Source: DVED01 sp963838375
Lineage (GTDB): Bacteria; Cyanobacteriota; Cyanobacteriia; Cyanobacteriales; Geitlerinemataceae
Assembly (NCBI GenBank): GCA_963838375.1
Contig: CAWIQY010000008.1
Span: 558,001 to 622,000, forward strand
Direction of reading: 5' to 3'
DNA: 64,000 nt
The translations under genes and the position numbers were made by a program. Below are positions 55,570 to 64,000 of the stretch, one piece after another (position 1 is the stretch's first letter; each line of letters begins with the position of its first letter). The notes below the pieces were generated by a model, which saw nothing but the letters and a program-made list of their open reading frames with translations, was not told the origin of the DNA and searched no databases.

Positions 55570-56280
55570 ATGCTCCGAGAAATCGATCGAAATCTTTGGG
55601 TCGCCGAACAACCTTTAAAATATTTCGGACTGAGTGTGGGAACGCGCATGACGATCGTTCGTTTAACGAATGGTGAATTAGTCATTATTTCTCCCATTTC
55701 GATCGATCCATTTCTGGACGAGCAAATTCAGGCTATCGGTCAAGTTAGATATATTATTTCTCCCAATCTCTATCACTATCGATTTGCCGCGCACTGTAAA
55801 TCGATGTATCCCCGTGCTCAATTCTGGGCAGCATCGGGCTTAGAAGTCAAAAGAGCCGAAATGGAGATCGATTTCTTGATGCGCGATCGCCAGGGTACAA
55901 TTCTCGATGAAATTGATTATCTCTTCTTTGACGGATTTAGAACCTTTGGTTTAACCGGAGCTTCACCGTTGAATGAATATGTCTTCTTTCATCGGCAAAC
56001 TCAAACCTTAATTTTGACCGATACCGCATTTCATTTTGATGAAAGTTTTTCCTCCATCACTCAGTTCATTGCCCGCACTCTCGGCAGCTATAACCAGCTC
56101 CGTCCCACATGGTTAGAAAAACTGGCAACTCGCTCCACTGAAAAAGTCAAACATTCTGTCAAAGAATTGTTGGAGTGGGATTTTAAACGAGTGATTATGG
56201 CACACGGCAGTATTGTAGAAACCCATGCCCAGCAACAATTTAAAGAAGGATACGAATGGTTTTTAGACTGTCGTCTTTAA
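55570..56280 (+). CDS. DUF4336 family protein (metallo-beta-lactamase-like fold)
   Basis: 236 residues. Blocks LREIDRNLWVAEQPLKYFGL, GTRMTIVRLTNGELVIISP, SPNLYHYRFAAHCKSMYP and VIMAHGSIVETHAQ match the DUF4336 family, a reduced metallo-beta-lactamase-like fold. The HxHxDH metal site is not complete, so hydrolase activity is doubtful. Function unknown. Its stop overlaps the converging membrane protein gene by 4 bases. Confidence 0.78.
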   Translation: MLREIDRNLWVAEQPLKYFGLSVGTRMTIVRLTNGELVIISPISIDPFLDEQIQAIGQVRYIISPNLYHYRFAAHCKSMYPRAQFWAASGLEVKRAEMEIDFLMRDRQGTILDEIDYLFFDGFRTFGLTGASPLNEYVFFHRQTQTLILTDTAFHFDESFSSITQFIARTLGSYNQLRPTWLEKLATRSTEKVKHSVKELLEWDFKRVIMAHGSIVETHAQQQFKEGYEWFLDCRL

Positions 56281-56888
56281 CCGAAATCGGTCTTTCTCAA
56301 TGAAGTTCCCATGGCTTGTCGAGCCATTTGTACTGCCAACCCAAACGACTTCACCGCAAAAAACAAATAGATGACACAAACACCTCCCCAAATACTTCCC
56401 CCCACAAATAACCCAGCAACAAATCGATCGATCGCTTGCGTACCGATTAGCAATGCAAATCCGTATCCATGAAACCCGCCAGCCGTTGCTACTGCCATTG
56501 TCCACATCAACCGACGCCGAAATCGAACGGTTGCCACCAGAGCCAGTATCCCACCCAAAACCGCACCGCCGATCGCCGCCTGGGGATTTTTTTCGGCAAC
56601 TACCCCGGCATAGAAAAACCCCAAAAATGCCCCAGAAGACACCGCCGAAATGGTTTGGGCGATCGACCCTATTGTTGACGGCAACATCGCCCCAGCAGCC
56701 GATCCCGCCCCGGAAATCCCCCAAGTCACCAGCAACGCAATAACATAAGACCAAGATCGATCGCCCGGAGTTTGCCCTAGTGCTCCAAACCCAGTTTTAA
56801 CGATCGCTTCCATTACAATTGCGGCAACCACAACCGCAATCGCCCAAATGGCGATCCTCGGTTTGGCAGATAAGTCTGAATGTTGCAT
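56277..56888 (-). CDS. Conserved membrane protein of unknown function
   Basis: 203 residues with about five to six hydrophobic segments (IAIWAIAVVVAAIVMEAIV, GSIAQTISAVSSGAFLGFFY, AIGGAVLGGILALVATV, FVAGLFVGGSIWGGVCVIYL). Gly/Ala-rich helices, no catalytic motif. Divergent from the phosphodiester-glycosidase-like gene with only 35 bases between starts. Confidence 0.68.
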   Translation of the reverse strand: MQHSDLSAKPRIAIWAIAVVVAAIVMEAIVKTGFGALGQTPGDRSWSYVIALLVTWGISGAGSAAGAMLPSTIGSIAQTISAVSSGAFLGFFYAGVVAEKNPQAAIGGAVLGGILALVATVRFRRRLMWTMAVATAGGFHGYGFALLIGTQAIDRFVAGLFVGGSIWGGVCVIYLFFAVKSFGLAVQMARQAMGTSLRKTDFG

Positions 56889-56923
56889 TTTGAAGGTCTC
56901 AGTTTGAAGTCTCAGTGCTGAAA

Positions 56924-57829
56924 ATGTCTAATTGGGTTCAAAAATCGATCGTCATCGTTGGAGTCTGTCTCCTCGCCTCGCCTCTGGTTTTCTACGGCTC
57001 TTTACTGCTGCGCCGTCCCCCTCGAACCAATCTCCAGAAAACCCTCTTTCCCGGAATTACCTACCAGCGCCAAGCACTGGACAATCCTCGTCCCCTGATG
57101 GTGCATATCGTGACTGTCGATCTCAATCAATCGGGAATTGGCATACAAGTGACACCGGGAAACCCCACCCCCGACAACCGAGAAACCACCGCACAGACAA
57201 CCACAGAGTTCCTGAAAGAATTTAACCTGCAATTGGCAGTCAATGCCAACTTCTTTTTTCCCTTCCGAGAAAACACCCCTTGGGATTATTATCCCCGAAC
57301 CGGCGATCGTGCCAATGCTGTCGGACTAGCGATCGCCGATGGAGTTGTCTACTCCTCCCCAGAAGAAGATTGGCCGGCCCTCTGTTTTTCTCCCCAGCAA
57401 ACCGCCGAAATTCACGCCAATGGCACTTGTCCCCCAGGAACCTCCCACGCCGTGGCAGGCAGCACCGCCCTCGTCGCCAAGGGTCAACCGGTCAAACTAG
57501 CCCCCAATACCCCCAATAACGACGGACTCTACTCCCGCACTGCAATCGGCATCGACGCCACAGGCAAGAAACTATGGATTGTTGCCATCGACGACAAGCA
57601 GTCGTTTTACAGCGAAGGTGTAACCTTAGCTGAGCTTACCGATTTGTTCTTAAGACTGGGGGTTCATTCCGCGCTCAACCTTGATGGAGGTGGTTCGACG
57701 AGCCTCGTGGTTGATGATTCCAGCCGGGATGCCGTGGTTCTTAATTCTCCCGTTCATACCAAATTGCCCCTGCGAGAGCGTCCCGTCGCCAACCACCTGG
57801 GTTTTTCCGTTCAACCCCCCGGTCTTTAG
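56924..57829 (+). CDS. Phosphodiester glycosidase family protein (NAGPA-like), membrane-anchored
   Basis: 301 residues. One N-terminal membrane anchor (SIVIVGVCLLASPLVFYGSL), then a PF09992-type domain: LAVNANFFFPFRENTPWDYY, YSRTAIGIDATGKKLWIVAI and the family signature ALNLDGGGSTSLVV with RPVANHLGFSV. Relatives remove sugars linked by phosphodiesters or act on exopolysaccharide. ATG 56924 is preferred over GTG 56915. Probably faces the periplasm. Confidence 0.85.
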   Translation: MSNWVQKSIVIVGVCLLASPLVFYGSLLLRRPPRTNLQKTLFPGITYQRQALDNPRPLMVHIVTVDLNQSGIGIQVTPGNPTPDNRETTAQTTTEFLKEFNLQLAVNANFFFPFRENTPWDYYPRTGDRANAVGLAIADGVVYSSPEEDWPALCFSPQQTAEIHANGTCPPGTSHAVAGSTALVAKGQPVKLAPNTPNNDGLYSRTAIGIDATGKKLWIVAIDDKQSFYSEGVTLAELTDLFLRLGVHSALNLDGGGSTSLVVDDSSRDAVVLNSPVHTKLPLRERPVANHLGFSVQPPGL

Positions 57830-57892
57830 GGCTGCGCGGCGGAAGTTTCCGATCTTAGAAGAGCTAATTCAAGTCGTTAGGATAACGGGTAT

Positions 57893-57930
57893 AGAGAATA
57901 TTAGGTATCAATTGATACCTAATATTCTCT
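57893..57930. terminator. 38-base perfect palindrome after the phosphodiester glycosidase gene
   Basis: AGAGAATATTAGGTATCAA and its exact mirror, 64 bases past the stop. Likely transcription terminator. Confidence 0.7.
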
Positions 57931-58543
57931 GAATGAAGCTATGTAAAAATCAGTTTTCTCCCTCTCAATCTCTAATTTTAAAATTGCTTTTAAACCGGAT
58001 CTCAAAATATCTAAATATAGGTCGTTCGATCGGCATTTTTTATCGCTTTTTCAGCCAAGTTGACAGTAGACATTTAATCAAATGTGTGCATCAGCGATTT
58101 TGAGCGATTTGATATAAAGAACAAACTTTACCGAGATTTCAATCGGTTCGACCCATGAGTTTCCGTACTATCTCTGATGTTTGGGGAAAAATTTATGGGA
58201 TCGTTCGATCGGCTTAGTGGTAAATACCGATCGATGTGACTGATAGAGATTTACAGAGGTCGTCAATGTATAAAGTTTTTATATATATTTTTTTAATTAT
58301 CTGCAAAAACACTACTCTACTTTATCTGTAATTGATGAAAACTTTACAAAGATCGGGTTCAGCCGAATTGCGGATGCAAAAATATGTGAAACATTTAAAT
58401 ATACTAGGGTACAGAAGGTTTTAAACCTTATACAGATGTGATACTTCGCTCCAGATTGAGCGATCGATCGTTCTCCCGAAGAAAGCAGCTAGCACAGCAC
58501 AGCCAGCATTGGCGCTTACAAGTATCCTCCAGAAGAAAAGATT
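57931..58543. other. Leader region of the RTX protein gene
   Basis: 613 A/T-rich bases without a supported ORF. It should hold the promoter of the RTX protein gene. No RNA motif recognised. Confidence 0.4.
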
Positions 58544-61500
58544 ATGGCTTTCTCTCTCTCCAACCTCAGTCTCGGTTCTAATTACGACTTGGCAAAAGCA
58601 ACGGGTCAAAGTGATGTGTTTGCGTACGACGCCCTGCCCCAAGAACAACTCGATTTACTAGCGGGTTCTCCGGGAATCGAAAAAATTTCGCTGTTGGGGG
58701 GGAACGACGAAGTCATCGACAATGACGCTCCTCGCTTCTATCTCGGACATGGTGGGGATGACATCATTTTTGGATATGGTGGATTAGACACCCTCAATGG
58801 CGGTACTGGCAATGATAGTCTCGATGGGGGTAATGACGATGACTGGCTGATTGGTTCAAATGGAAACGATCGTCTTCTCGGTCAAGATGGAAATGACAAT
58901 ATTAATGGTGGTTTAGATAACGACACTCTATTAGGCGGAGCAGGGCAAGATACGCTCAATGGTTTACAAGGAGATGATTCGATCTCTGGAGACGAAGACG
59001 ACGACCGCATCATCGGACACGACGGCAACGATACCCTTTCTGGTGGCATCGGGCAAGATAGTCTCTGGGGTGGCAATGACGATGATGCCCTCTCCGGCGA
59101 TGCTGGAGACGATCGCCTTTACGGTCAAAATGGAAATGATACCTTATCCGGCGATGCTGGAGACGATCGCCTCGATGGTCAAGCAGGAAATGATATAGTC
59201 TCTGGTGGTGAAGGTCAAGATACTGTACTGGGTGGAACGGGTAATGACGATCTCTCTGGAGACGAAGACGACGATCGACTTTACGGACACGACGGCAACG
59301 ATACCCTTTCCGGTGGCATCGGACAAGATAGCCTCTGGGGGGGAAATGACGATGATTCCCTATCCGGCGATGACGGAGACGATCGCCTTTACGGTCAAAA
59401 TGGAAATGATACCCTATCCGGCGATGCTGGAGACGATCGCCTCGATGGTCAAGCAGGAAATGATATAGTCTCTGGTGGTGAAGGTCAAGATACTGTACTG
59501 GGTGGAACGGGTAATGACGATCTCTCTGGAGACGAAGACGACGATCGACTTTACGGACACGACGGCAACGATACCCTTTCCGGTGGAGTCGGACAAGATA
59601 GCCTCTGGGGGGGAAATGACGATGATTCCATATCCGGCGATGCTGGAGACGATCGCCTTTACGGTCAAAATGGAAATGATACTCTCTCCGGCGGCAGCGG
59701 CAAAGACACGGTACTGGGTCAAGATGGCGACGATTGGTTATCGGGAGATGCTGATAACGATAATATAAATGGTCATATAGGTAACGATACTCTTTCCGGT
59801 GGTACTGGGGTAGACGTACTTACGGGTGGCGAGGGTAATGATATCTTCCTGCTGGCAGTCGGCGAAGGACGAGATACCATTACCGACTTCCAAATTGGAG
59901 AGGACTCGATGCAACTTGCCGAAGGCGTTCTCTTCGACCAACTCAACTTCCAAGTCAGCGGCACAAACGACACGCTGATTAAGCTCTCTAGTACCGGAGA
60001 ATCGATCGCCCTACTCAAAAATATTCGACCCTTTGACATCAATCGATCGGACTTCATCCAAACGACCCCCGACCCAGCCAATTTGGGAACCAACCTCAAT
60101 GCGGTGAAAGATTGGTCAACGCAACTCCCGTTCCTCGATCACTTCAAAGCTTCCCGTCAATGGATTACCCAAGCCAATAACGGAGATCCCGGCTATACCG
60201 GTGGATGGGGGACCAATGAGTACGACCTATTGGATCTCGACGAACACGGCTGGGTCAAATCCCTCCCTGCACCGGAAGATGCGCCAATTTTCACCAAAGT
60301 CAGCACCTTCGTCCTCAACGTAGCCACTCCCGATATCTTAGCAAACGACAAATTTGTGGTGCTGTACGACGGAGAAGGGACATTAGAATACAGCTTGGGT
60401 GGTCGCAAAGTCGCGGGAGAATCCACACCCGGTCGGGATATCATCAATATAACCACACCGGGTAAGGGCGTACTGTTGACTCTGACTGCCACCGATCCCA
60501 ACAATAACGGGGACTACCTGCGCAATATTCGCGTTGTTAGAGCTGACCAGGAGGCCCTCTATAACAGCGGAGAAATCTTCAATCCCCTATTTTTACAAAA
60601 AACCGACGATTTTTCTGCGATACGGTTTATGGATTGGATGGAAACCAATGATTCTACCCAAAAAGAATGGAACGATCGCCCCGAAGTCGAGGATGCCTCT
60701 TATGCTCTCGACGGCGTTCCCGTAGAGGTGATGATCGAGTTAGCCAATGAATTGGACGCCGATCCATGGTTCAATATGCCTCATCAGGCAACTGATGAAT
60801 ACATGACCAACTTCGCCCAAATCGTTAAAGAGCAACTCGAACCGGATTTGAAAGCCTACGTGGAGTTCTCGAACGAAATGTGGAACTGGACTTTCGACCA
60901 AACTCACTATGCCTTGGAGCAAGCTCGAGAGCGCTGGGATATCGGCGGCAATGGCTACATGCAGTGGTATGGAATGCGCAGTGCCCAAACCAGCGATCTT
61001 TGGGAAAATGTCTTCGGTGACGAAAAACATCGCTTGGTTAATGTTATTTCCACTCAGACGGCATGGGAAGGCTTGGAAAATGCGGTTTTAGATACGCCGG
61101 CGTGGGTTGCCGAAGGGAACGAACCTGCCTACAAACACGGCATTGATGCCTACGCGATTACCGGATATTTCGGTCGCGAATTGGGACTGGCGCAAAATAC
61201 CGCGACGGTAGAGTCTTGGTTGAGCGAACCCGATGGCGGATTCAGCAAAGCTTTCGAGCAATTGCGCTACGGCAACCTTCTGGAAAATTCAAAGAGTTTG
61301 GCAGAAGTCCAAGATCTCTTTGAGTATCACGCCAATGTCGCTCAAGAGCGAGGTCTGCAATTGATTGCTTATGAAGGGGGTCAGCACGTTGTCGGTGTGG
61401 GTAGCATCGTCAATAATGAGGCTCTGACGGACTTCTTTATCGAGTTGAATCGTCGTCCCCAAATGTACGACCTCTACACGGAACTCCTGAGTGATTGGGA

Positions 61501-61657
61501 CAGTGTAGGGGGTACGTTATTCACTAACTTCTCTGATATTGCAGAACCTCGCAAATGGGGAAGCTGGGGATCTTTGGAGTACCTCGGTCAAGATGGATCT
61601 CCTAAGTATGATGCGTTGATGGACTTTATCGAAACCCATCCCGATCCAACTCCCTAG
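58544..61657 (+). CDS. RTX calcium-binding protein fused to a glycoside-hydrolase-like domain
   Basis: 1,037 residues. Residues about 60-430 are a long run of RTX nonapeptides (GGxGxDxLx; for example GGTGNDSLDGGNDDD) that bind Ca2+ and mark type I secretion. Residues about 505-1037 form a different domain: a beta-rich part (TFVLNVATPDILANDKFVVL) and a TIM-barrel-like part with LKAYVEFSNEMWNWTF (Asn-Glu, E778) and IAYEGGQHVVG (E944), the acid/base and nucleophile pattern of clan-A glycosidases. RTX repeats are usually C-terminal in secreted toxins; here they are N-terminal and there is no signal peptide. Likely an extracellular polysaccharide-active or sheath protein. Confidence 0.85.
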   Translation: MAFSLSNLSLGSNYDLAKATGQSDVFAYDALPQEQLDLLAGSPGIEKISLLGGNDEVIDNDAPRFYLGHGGDDIIFGYGGLDTLNGGTGNDSLDGGNDDDWLIGSNGNDRLLGQDGNDNINGGLDNDTLLGGAGQDTLNGLQGDDSISGDEDDDRIIGHDGNDTLSGGIGQDSLWGGNDDDALSGDAGDDRLYGQNGNDTLSGDAGDDRLDGQAGNDIVSGGEGQDTVLGGTGNDDLSGDEDDDRLYGHDGNDTLSGGIGQDSLWGGNDDDSLSGDDGDDRLYGQNGNDTLSGDAGDDRLDGQAGNDIVSGGEGQDTVLGGTGNDDLSGDEDDDRLYGHDGNDTLSGGVGQDSLWGGNDDDSISGDAGDDRLYGQNGNDTLSGGSGKDTVLGQDGDDWLSGDADNDNINGHIGNDTLSGGTGVDVLTGGEGNDIFLLAVGEGRDTITDFQIGEDSMQLAEGVLFDQLNFQVSGTNDTLIKLSSTGESIALLKNIRPFDINRSDFIQTTPDPANLGTNLNAVKDWSTQLPFLDHFKASRQWITQANNGDPGYTGGWGTNEYDLLDLDEHGWVKSLPAPEDAPIFTKVSTFVLNVATPDILANDKFVVLYDGEGTLEYSLGGRKVAGESTPGRDIINITTPGKGVLLTLTATDPNNNGDYLRNIRVVRADQEALYNSGEIFNPLFLQKTDDFSAIRFMDWMETNDSTQKEWNDRPEVEDASYALDGVPVEVMIELANELDADPWFNMPHQATDEYMTNFAQIVKEQLEPDLKAYVEFSNEMWNWTFDQTHYALEQARERWDIGGNGYMQWYGMRSAQTSDLWENVFGDEKHRLVNVISTQTAWEGLENAVLDTPAWVAEGNEPAYKHGIDAYAITGYFGRELGLAQNTATVESWLSEPDGGFSKAFEQLRYGNLLENSKSLAEVQDLFEYHANVAQERGLQLIAYEGGQHVVGVGSIVNNEALTDFFIELNRRPQMYDLYTELLSDWDSVGGTLFTNFSDIAEPRKWGSWGSLEYLGQDGSPKYDALMDFIETHPDPTP
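58987..59695 (+). repeat. 270-base tandem duplication within the RTX region
   Basis: A 270-base unit starting GAGACGAAGACGACGA occurs at 58987-59256, 59257-59526 and partly at 59527-59695, with few differences. Each unit encodes 90 residues (ten nonapeptides). Confidence 0.85.
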
Positions 61658-61716
61658 TTTTCCAGAATGCCTCTTTTCTGGGTAAGCATTCTACTTTCAA
61701 CTCTAGTCGGGGTTGG

Positions 61717-61775
61717 AGAAGCATGATTCCCGAACATCCCATATACGAACGGATGAAATTTATGCAAATGCTTCT
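61717..61775. repeat. Dispersed inverted-repeat element, family A
   Basis: AGAAGCAT (61717-61724) pairs with ATGCTTCT (61768-61775). The core has CCCGAACATC and ATACGAACGGATGAA, close to the other copies. Confidence 0.7.
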
Positions 61776-61843
61776 GGTTTACAAGAATCTGTCCGGGTCT
61801 GCTATGCGCTCAGCTAGATCGGCTAGCTTTTGAAATCAAAAAA

Positions 61844-61870
61844 GTCCCCCTCCTTTCAAAAGAGGGGGAC
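61844..61870 (-). terminator. Rho-independent terminator, minus strand
   Basis: GTCCCCCTC...GAGGGGGAC stem with TTTTTT after it when read on the minus strand. It is placed to end transcripts from the NHL gene and the omega-RNA-like segment. Confidence 0.8.
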
Positions 61871-61995
61871 AGGAGAAAATCCAACTAAGTTGATCCGTTG
61901 TTCTGAAAAATACCTTCGGTTCGATAGTGTAGCGATCCGGATCGTTTCACCCTTAATTTTGGGCACGATCGATCGTACAAACATCTGGAGCACAT

Positions 61996-62335
61996 AACCG
62001 TTACATAAGACCTACTCAAAACTACTCATTAATAGACAAAGCTACTCATGGTAACTTGATGCTTACTTCCTGTTTCATCCAGGGGAGTCGGCTCCTTCCT
62101 GTCCGCAGGCTAACACCGTCTAACTGACGGCTGATGTGTCGAAGTCTCAAAAACTTCTGAAATTTGAGGCGCTACTAACGACCCTCTGTCTATGGAGCCT
62201 GTGTCTCGCGGCGCGCACGTTGATCAAACGCCACACTTCTGGGTGGAGACTGTATCCTCTGACGGCGACGGTAAAACCGTTACATATGACCACCATTCTA
62301 GCAGATTTTCCGTAAAACCTACTCAAAAATGACTA
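61996..62335 (-). ncRNA. Possible orphan omega RNA / right end of an IS605-TnpB-type element
   Basis: On the minus strand the motif TGGATGAAACAGGAAG (62081-62066) matches the block TGGATGAAGCAGGAA that I associate with the 3' ends of cyanobacterial tnpB genes and their omega RNAs. It follows a structured, G/C-rich stretch (GCCGTCAGTTAGACGGTG forms a hairpin near 62120). No tnpB or tnpA reading frame remains. Direct repeats flank it: TTTTGAGTAGGT and TATGTAACGGTT each occur near 62000 and near 62275-62328. Assignment rests on memory of the motif, not on a search. Confidence 0.4.
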
Positions 62336-62359
62336 CATTTGCCAAGAGATGAAGAGTTT

Positions 62360-63864
62360 TTAAGTTACAGTTCCTACCCCCGAAATTTCCAAGGTGGTCA
62401 CTGTTAAGGTTGTTAAATTCGATCGGCGAATGCAGTGGTTATTCGTATCGGCGATATAGAGAAAGTCTCCGGCAATACTCAATCCTGATGGTTCGGAGAA
62501 ACTCGCCAACTGTCCGATTCCATCCTCTATTCCGGGTACTCCTGTCCCCAAAATGGTTTGGCAACTCTGGGTATGGGGATCGACTTGCTTGATTTTGTGG
62601 TTGTAGGTATCTGCCACCCACAAAAAACCTGCCGCATAGGCAACTCCTAGACAGTGTTGGAGTCGAACTCGATCGCCCCTTCCATCAATATCGCCAAATC
62701 CGAACAACTCGCCGCTACCGCAAATTGTCCGAACTCGAGCATCTTCTGCCAACCCCACCGCGCGAATCGAGCTAATTTCGCTGTCAGCGACGAATAACTC
62801 GTCGCCATCGGTTGCTAGTCCGCTGGGTTGAGCAAAAGCGGCATCATCCAAAGTCCCGTCGGCACAGCCTTCTGCACCTGTTCCCGTATACGTTCCCAGT
62901 GTCCCGTCGGTCAGATCCATGCCCCAAATTTGATGAGAACCTGCCATGGCAATGAGCAATATATCCTCAATTTGGACTAAATCCCAAGGAGAATTTAATG
63001 GGGTTTCCCAGGCAGAAACCGCATGGGGAAGAAGTTGGTGGTTTTGGGTTTCAGTTGGGGCGATCGTTTCTACAGTTTGGCAGTTCAGATCGATTTTCCG
63101 CAAGGCGTGATTGTCTGTATCGGTAACGTAGAGGCATTGTCCGGTGCGATCGAAGGCTATCCCTTGCGGGGCGCTAAATTGAGCCTGCACGAACGATCCG
63201 TCGGTCAAACCCGCTTTCCCGTTCCCGATGACGTGTAGTAGGGTTCCATCTAAGGTGGTGACAACGATTCGGTGATGTCCGGTATCGGCGATAAATAGTC
63301 GGTTTTCAGTTTCGTCGGCGAGGACTTTACCGGGAAAGGCTAAAGGTTCTGTTGAGGGTTGTTTCTGTTTTTCTAAGATTAGTGGAATGTCTCGAAAATC
63401 TGTGGTTCCTCGTTCTGAGTATCGATGGATTAATTGGGCAATCCGTTCGTCGAGGATCTCGCGCTTGCCTTCTCCGGAAAAGCGATCGACTTCGTAGCCT
63501 TCGGGATCGATCAGTACCAGTGTCGGCCAAGCGCGGACGGCATATTGTTGCCACAGTTCAAAATCGCGATCGACCAGGATTGGATGTTCGATATCGTAGC
63601 GGAGAATGGCTTGACGAATATTTTCCACGTCTTTTTCCTGCTCGAATTTGGCAGAGTGAATGCCAATAACGGTGAGACTTTTTCTGGTATTTTTGTTCGA
63701 GGTATTTGAGATCGCCAAGAACGTGCAAGCAATTGATACAACAATATGTCCAAAAATCGAGAAGGACAAATTCTACCTTTGAGTTCGGCAAGGGAAAGGG
63801 GTCGATCGGTATTCAGCCAAGCATAATCTTGGGGCAGTTTTGGGGCTCTGATTCGAGGAGGCAT
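62360..63864 (-). CDS. Thioredoxin-like / NHL-repeat protein (NHLRC2-type; two frameshifts)
   Basis: About 500 residues after joining three frames. The start at 63864 gives MPPRIRAPKLPQDYAWLNTD. A thioredoxin-like domain follows: FVLLDFWTYCCINCLHVLGD (CxxC redox motif) and LTVIGIHSAKFEQEKDVENI, then AWPTLVLIDPEGYEVDRF. From about residue 165 come NHL beta-propeller repeats (NRLFIADTGHHRIVVTTLDG; LYVTDTDNHALRKIDL; LWVADTYNHKIKQVDPHTQ). The frames shift near 63768 (extra G after CTCAAAG) and near 63695 (extra A in an A5 run). Relatives are soluble proteins thought to be thiol oxidoreductases. Literal reading gives only the propeller plus half of the redox domain. Confidence 0.85.
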
Positions 63865-63892
63865 TAATAGTTGATAGTTAATAGTTGATAGT
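63865..63892 (-). repeat. Heptanucleotide tandem repeat (TAATAGT/TGATAGT)4
   Basis: Four units just upstream of the NHL gene start codon. Nothing else is recognised from 63893 to 64000. Confidence 0.75.
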
Positions 63893-64000
63893 TGTTGGCA
63901 TGATTGGTCGGTAGTGGTTGGTAGACGATTGCCAATCAACCAATTACCGCTTCGCTTTGAGTAACGTTTTTAATTCTCGCCAAATTACCGATTCTTCTGA

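Noticed and set aside
59414..59722. Open frames antisense to and out of frame with the RTX repeats
   Set aside because: Long open frames on several strands are expected from the repeat's codon periodicity; none shows a start context or family similarity.
1..64000. CRISPR arrays, tRNA and rRNA genes
   Set aside because: No regularly spaced direct repeats with unique spacers and no tRNA cloverleaf or rRNA segment was recognised; repeats found are tandem heptamers, palindromes or coding repeats.

Overview
The window is a piece of a cyanobacterial chromosome. The evidence is a phycocyanin operon (cpcB, cpcA, cpcC, cpcE) with a bilin lyase gene beside it, a stand-alone helical carotenoid protein, very frequent CGATCG/GCGATCGC (HIP1-like) octamers, and heptanucleotide tandem repeats. 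The gene content suggests a filamentous or colony-forming Oscillatoriales-like strain, but species cannot be read from the sequence. No tRNA, rRNA or CRISPR array was recognised.

Layout. 1-5.5 kb (minus): edge of an NRPS/PKS cluster, read as adenylation-PCP protein, then fatty-acid-hydroxylase/sterol-desaturase-like protein, then KS-AT polyketide synthase running off the left edge. 6-9 kb: two tandem family-4 glycosyltransferase paralogues and a methyltransferase. 9.4-12.7 kb: a PsiE-like membrane protein and a large repeat protein with a C39-like peptidase end. 12.9-17 kb: phycobiliprotein lyase and cpcBACE. 17.4-20 kb: AddB-like nuclease; its AddA-like helicase-nuclease partner is at 31.2-34.4 kb. 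20-27.3 kb: helical carotenoid protein, two membrane proteins (one with about seven helical repeats), a lipoprotein and a cation/proton antiporter. 27.6-29.1 kb: an IscB (OMEGA) element with its omega RNA, inserted just upstream of yqeY. 29.7-44.6 kb: sulfotransferase, P1B metal ATPase with a possible ArsR/SmtB operator, oligopeptidase A, secreted protein, adenylate/guanylate cyclase with a receiver domain, an unusual ABC-class ATPase and a GNAT acetyltransferase. 44.7-52.7 kb: an IS66-like remnant, a KamA-like radical SAM protein, a MITE-like inverted-repeat element, two tandem paralogous cobalamin-binding radical SAM proteins and two class I methyltransferases; this is the best candidate for an undescribed pathway. 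52.7-64 kb: alpha/beta hydrolase, truB, DUF4336, two envelope proteins, an RTX-repeat glycosidase-like protein, a possible orphan IS605/TnpB-type omega RNA, and a thioredoxin-NHL protein.

Two cross-cutting observations matter for any reader. First, seven otherwise well-conserved genes are broken by eight single-base frameshifts, often beside short homopolymers (PKS, C39 protein, helical-repeat protein, antiporter, iscB, prlC, and two in the NHL protein). That density looks more like an unpolished assembly than eight real pseudogenisations, so these genes are annotated across the shift. Second, intergenic DNA is rich in small inverted repeats that fall into at least two dispersed families, with arm changes that preserve pairing.
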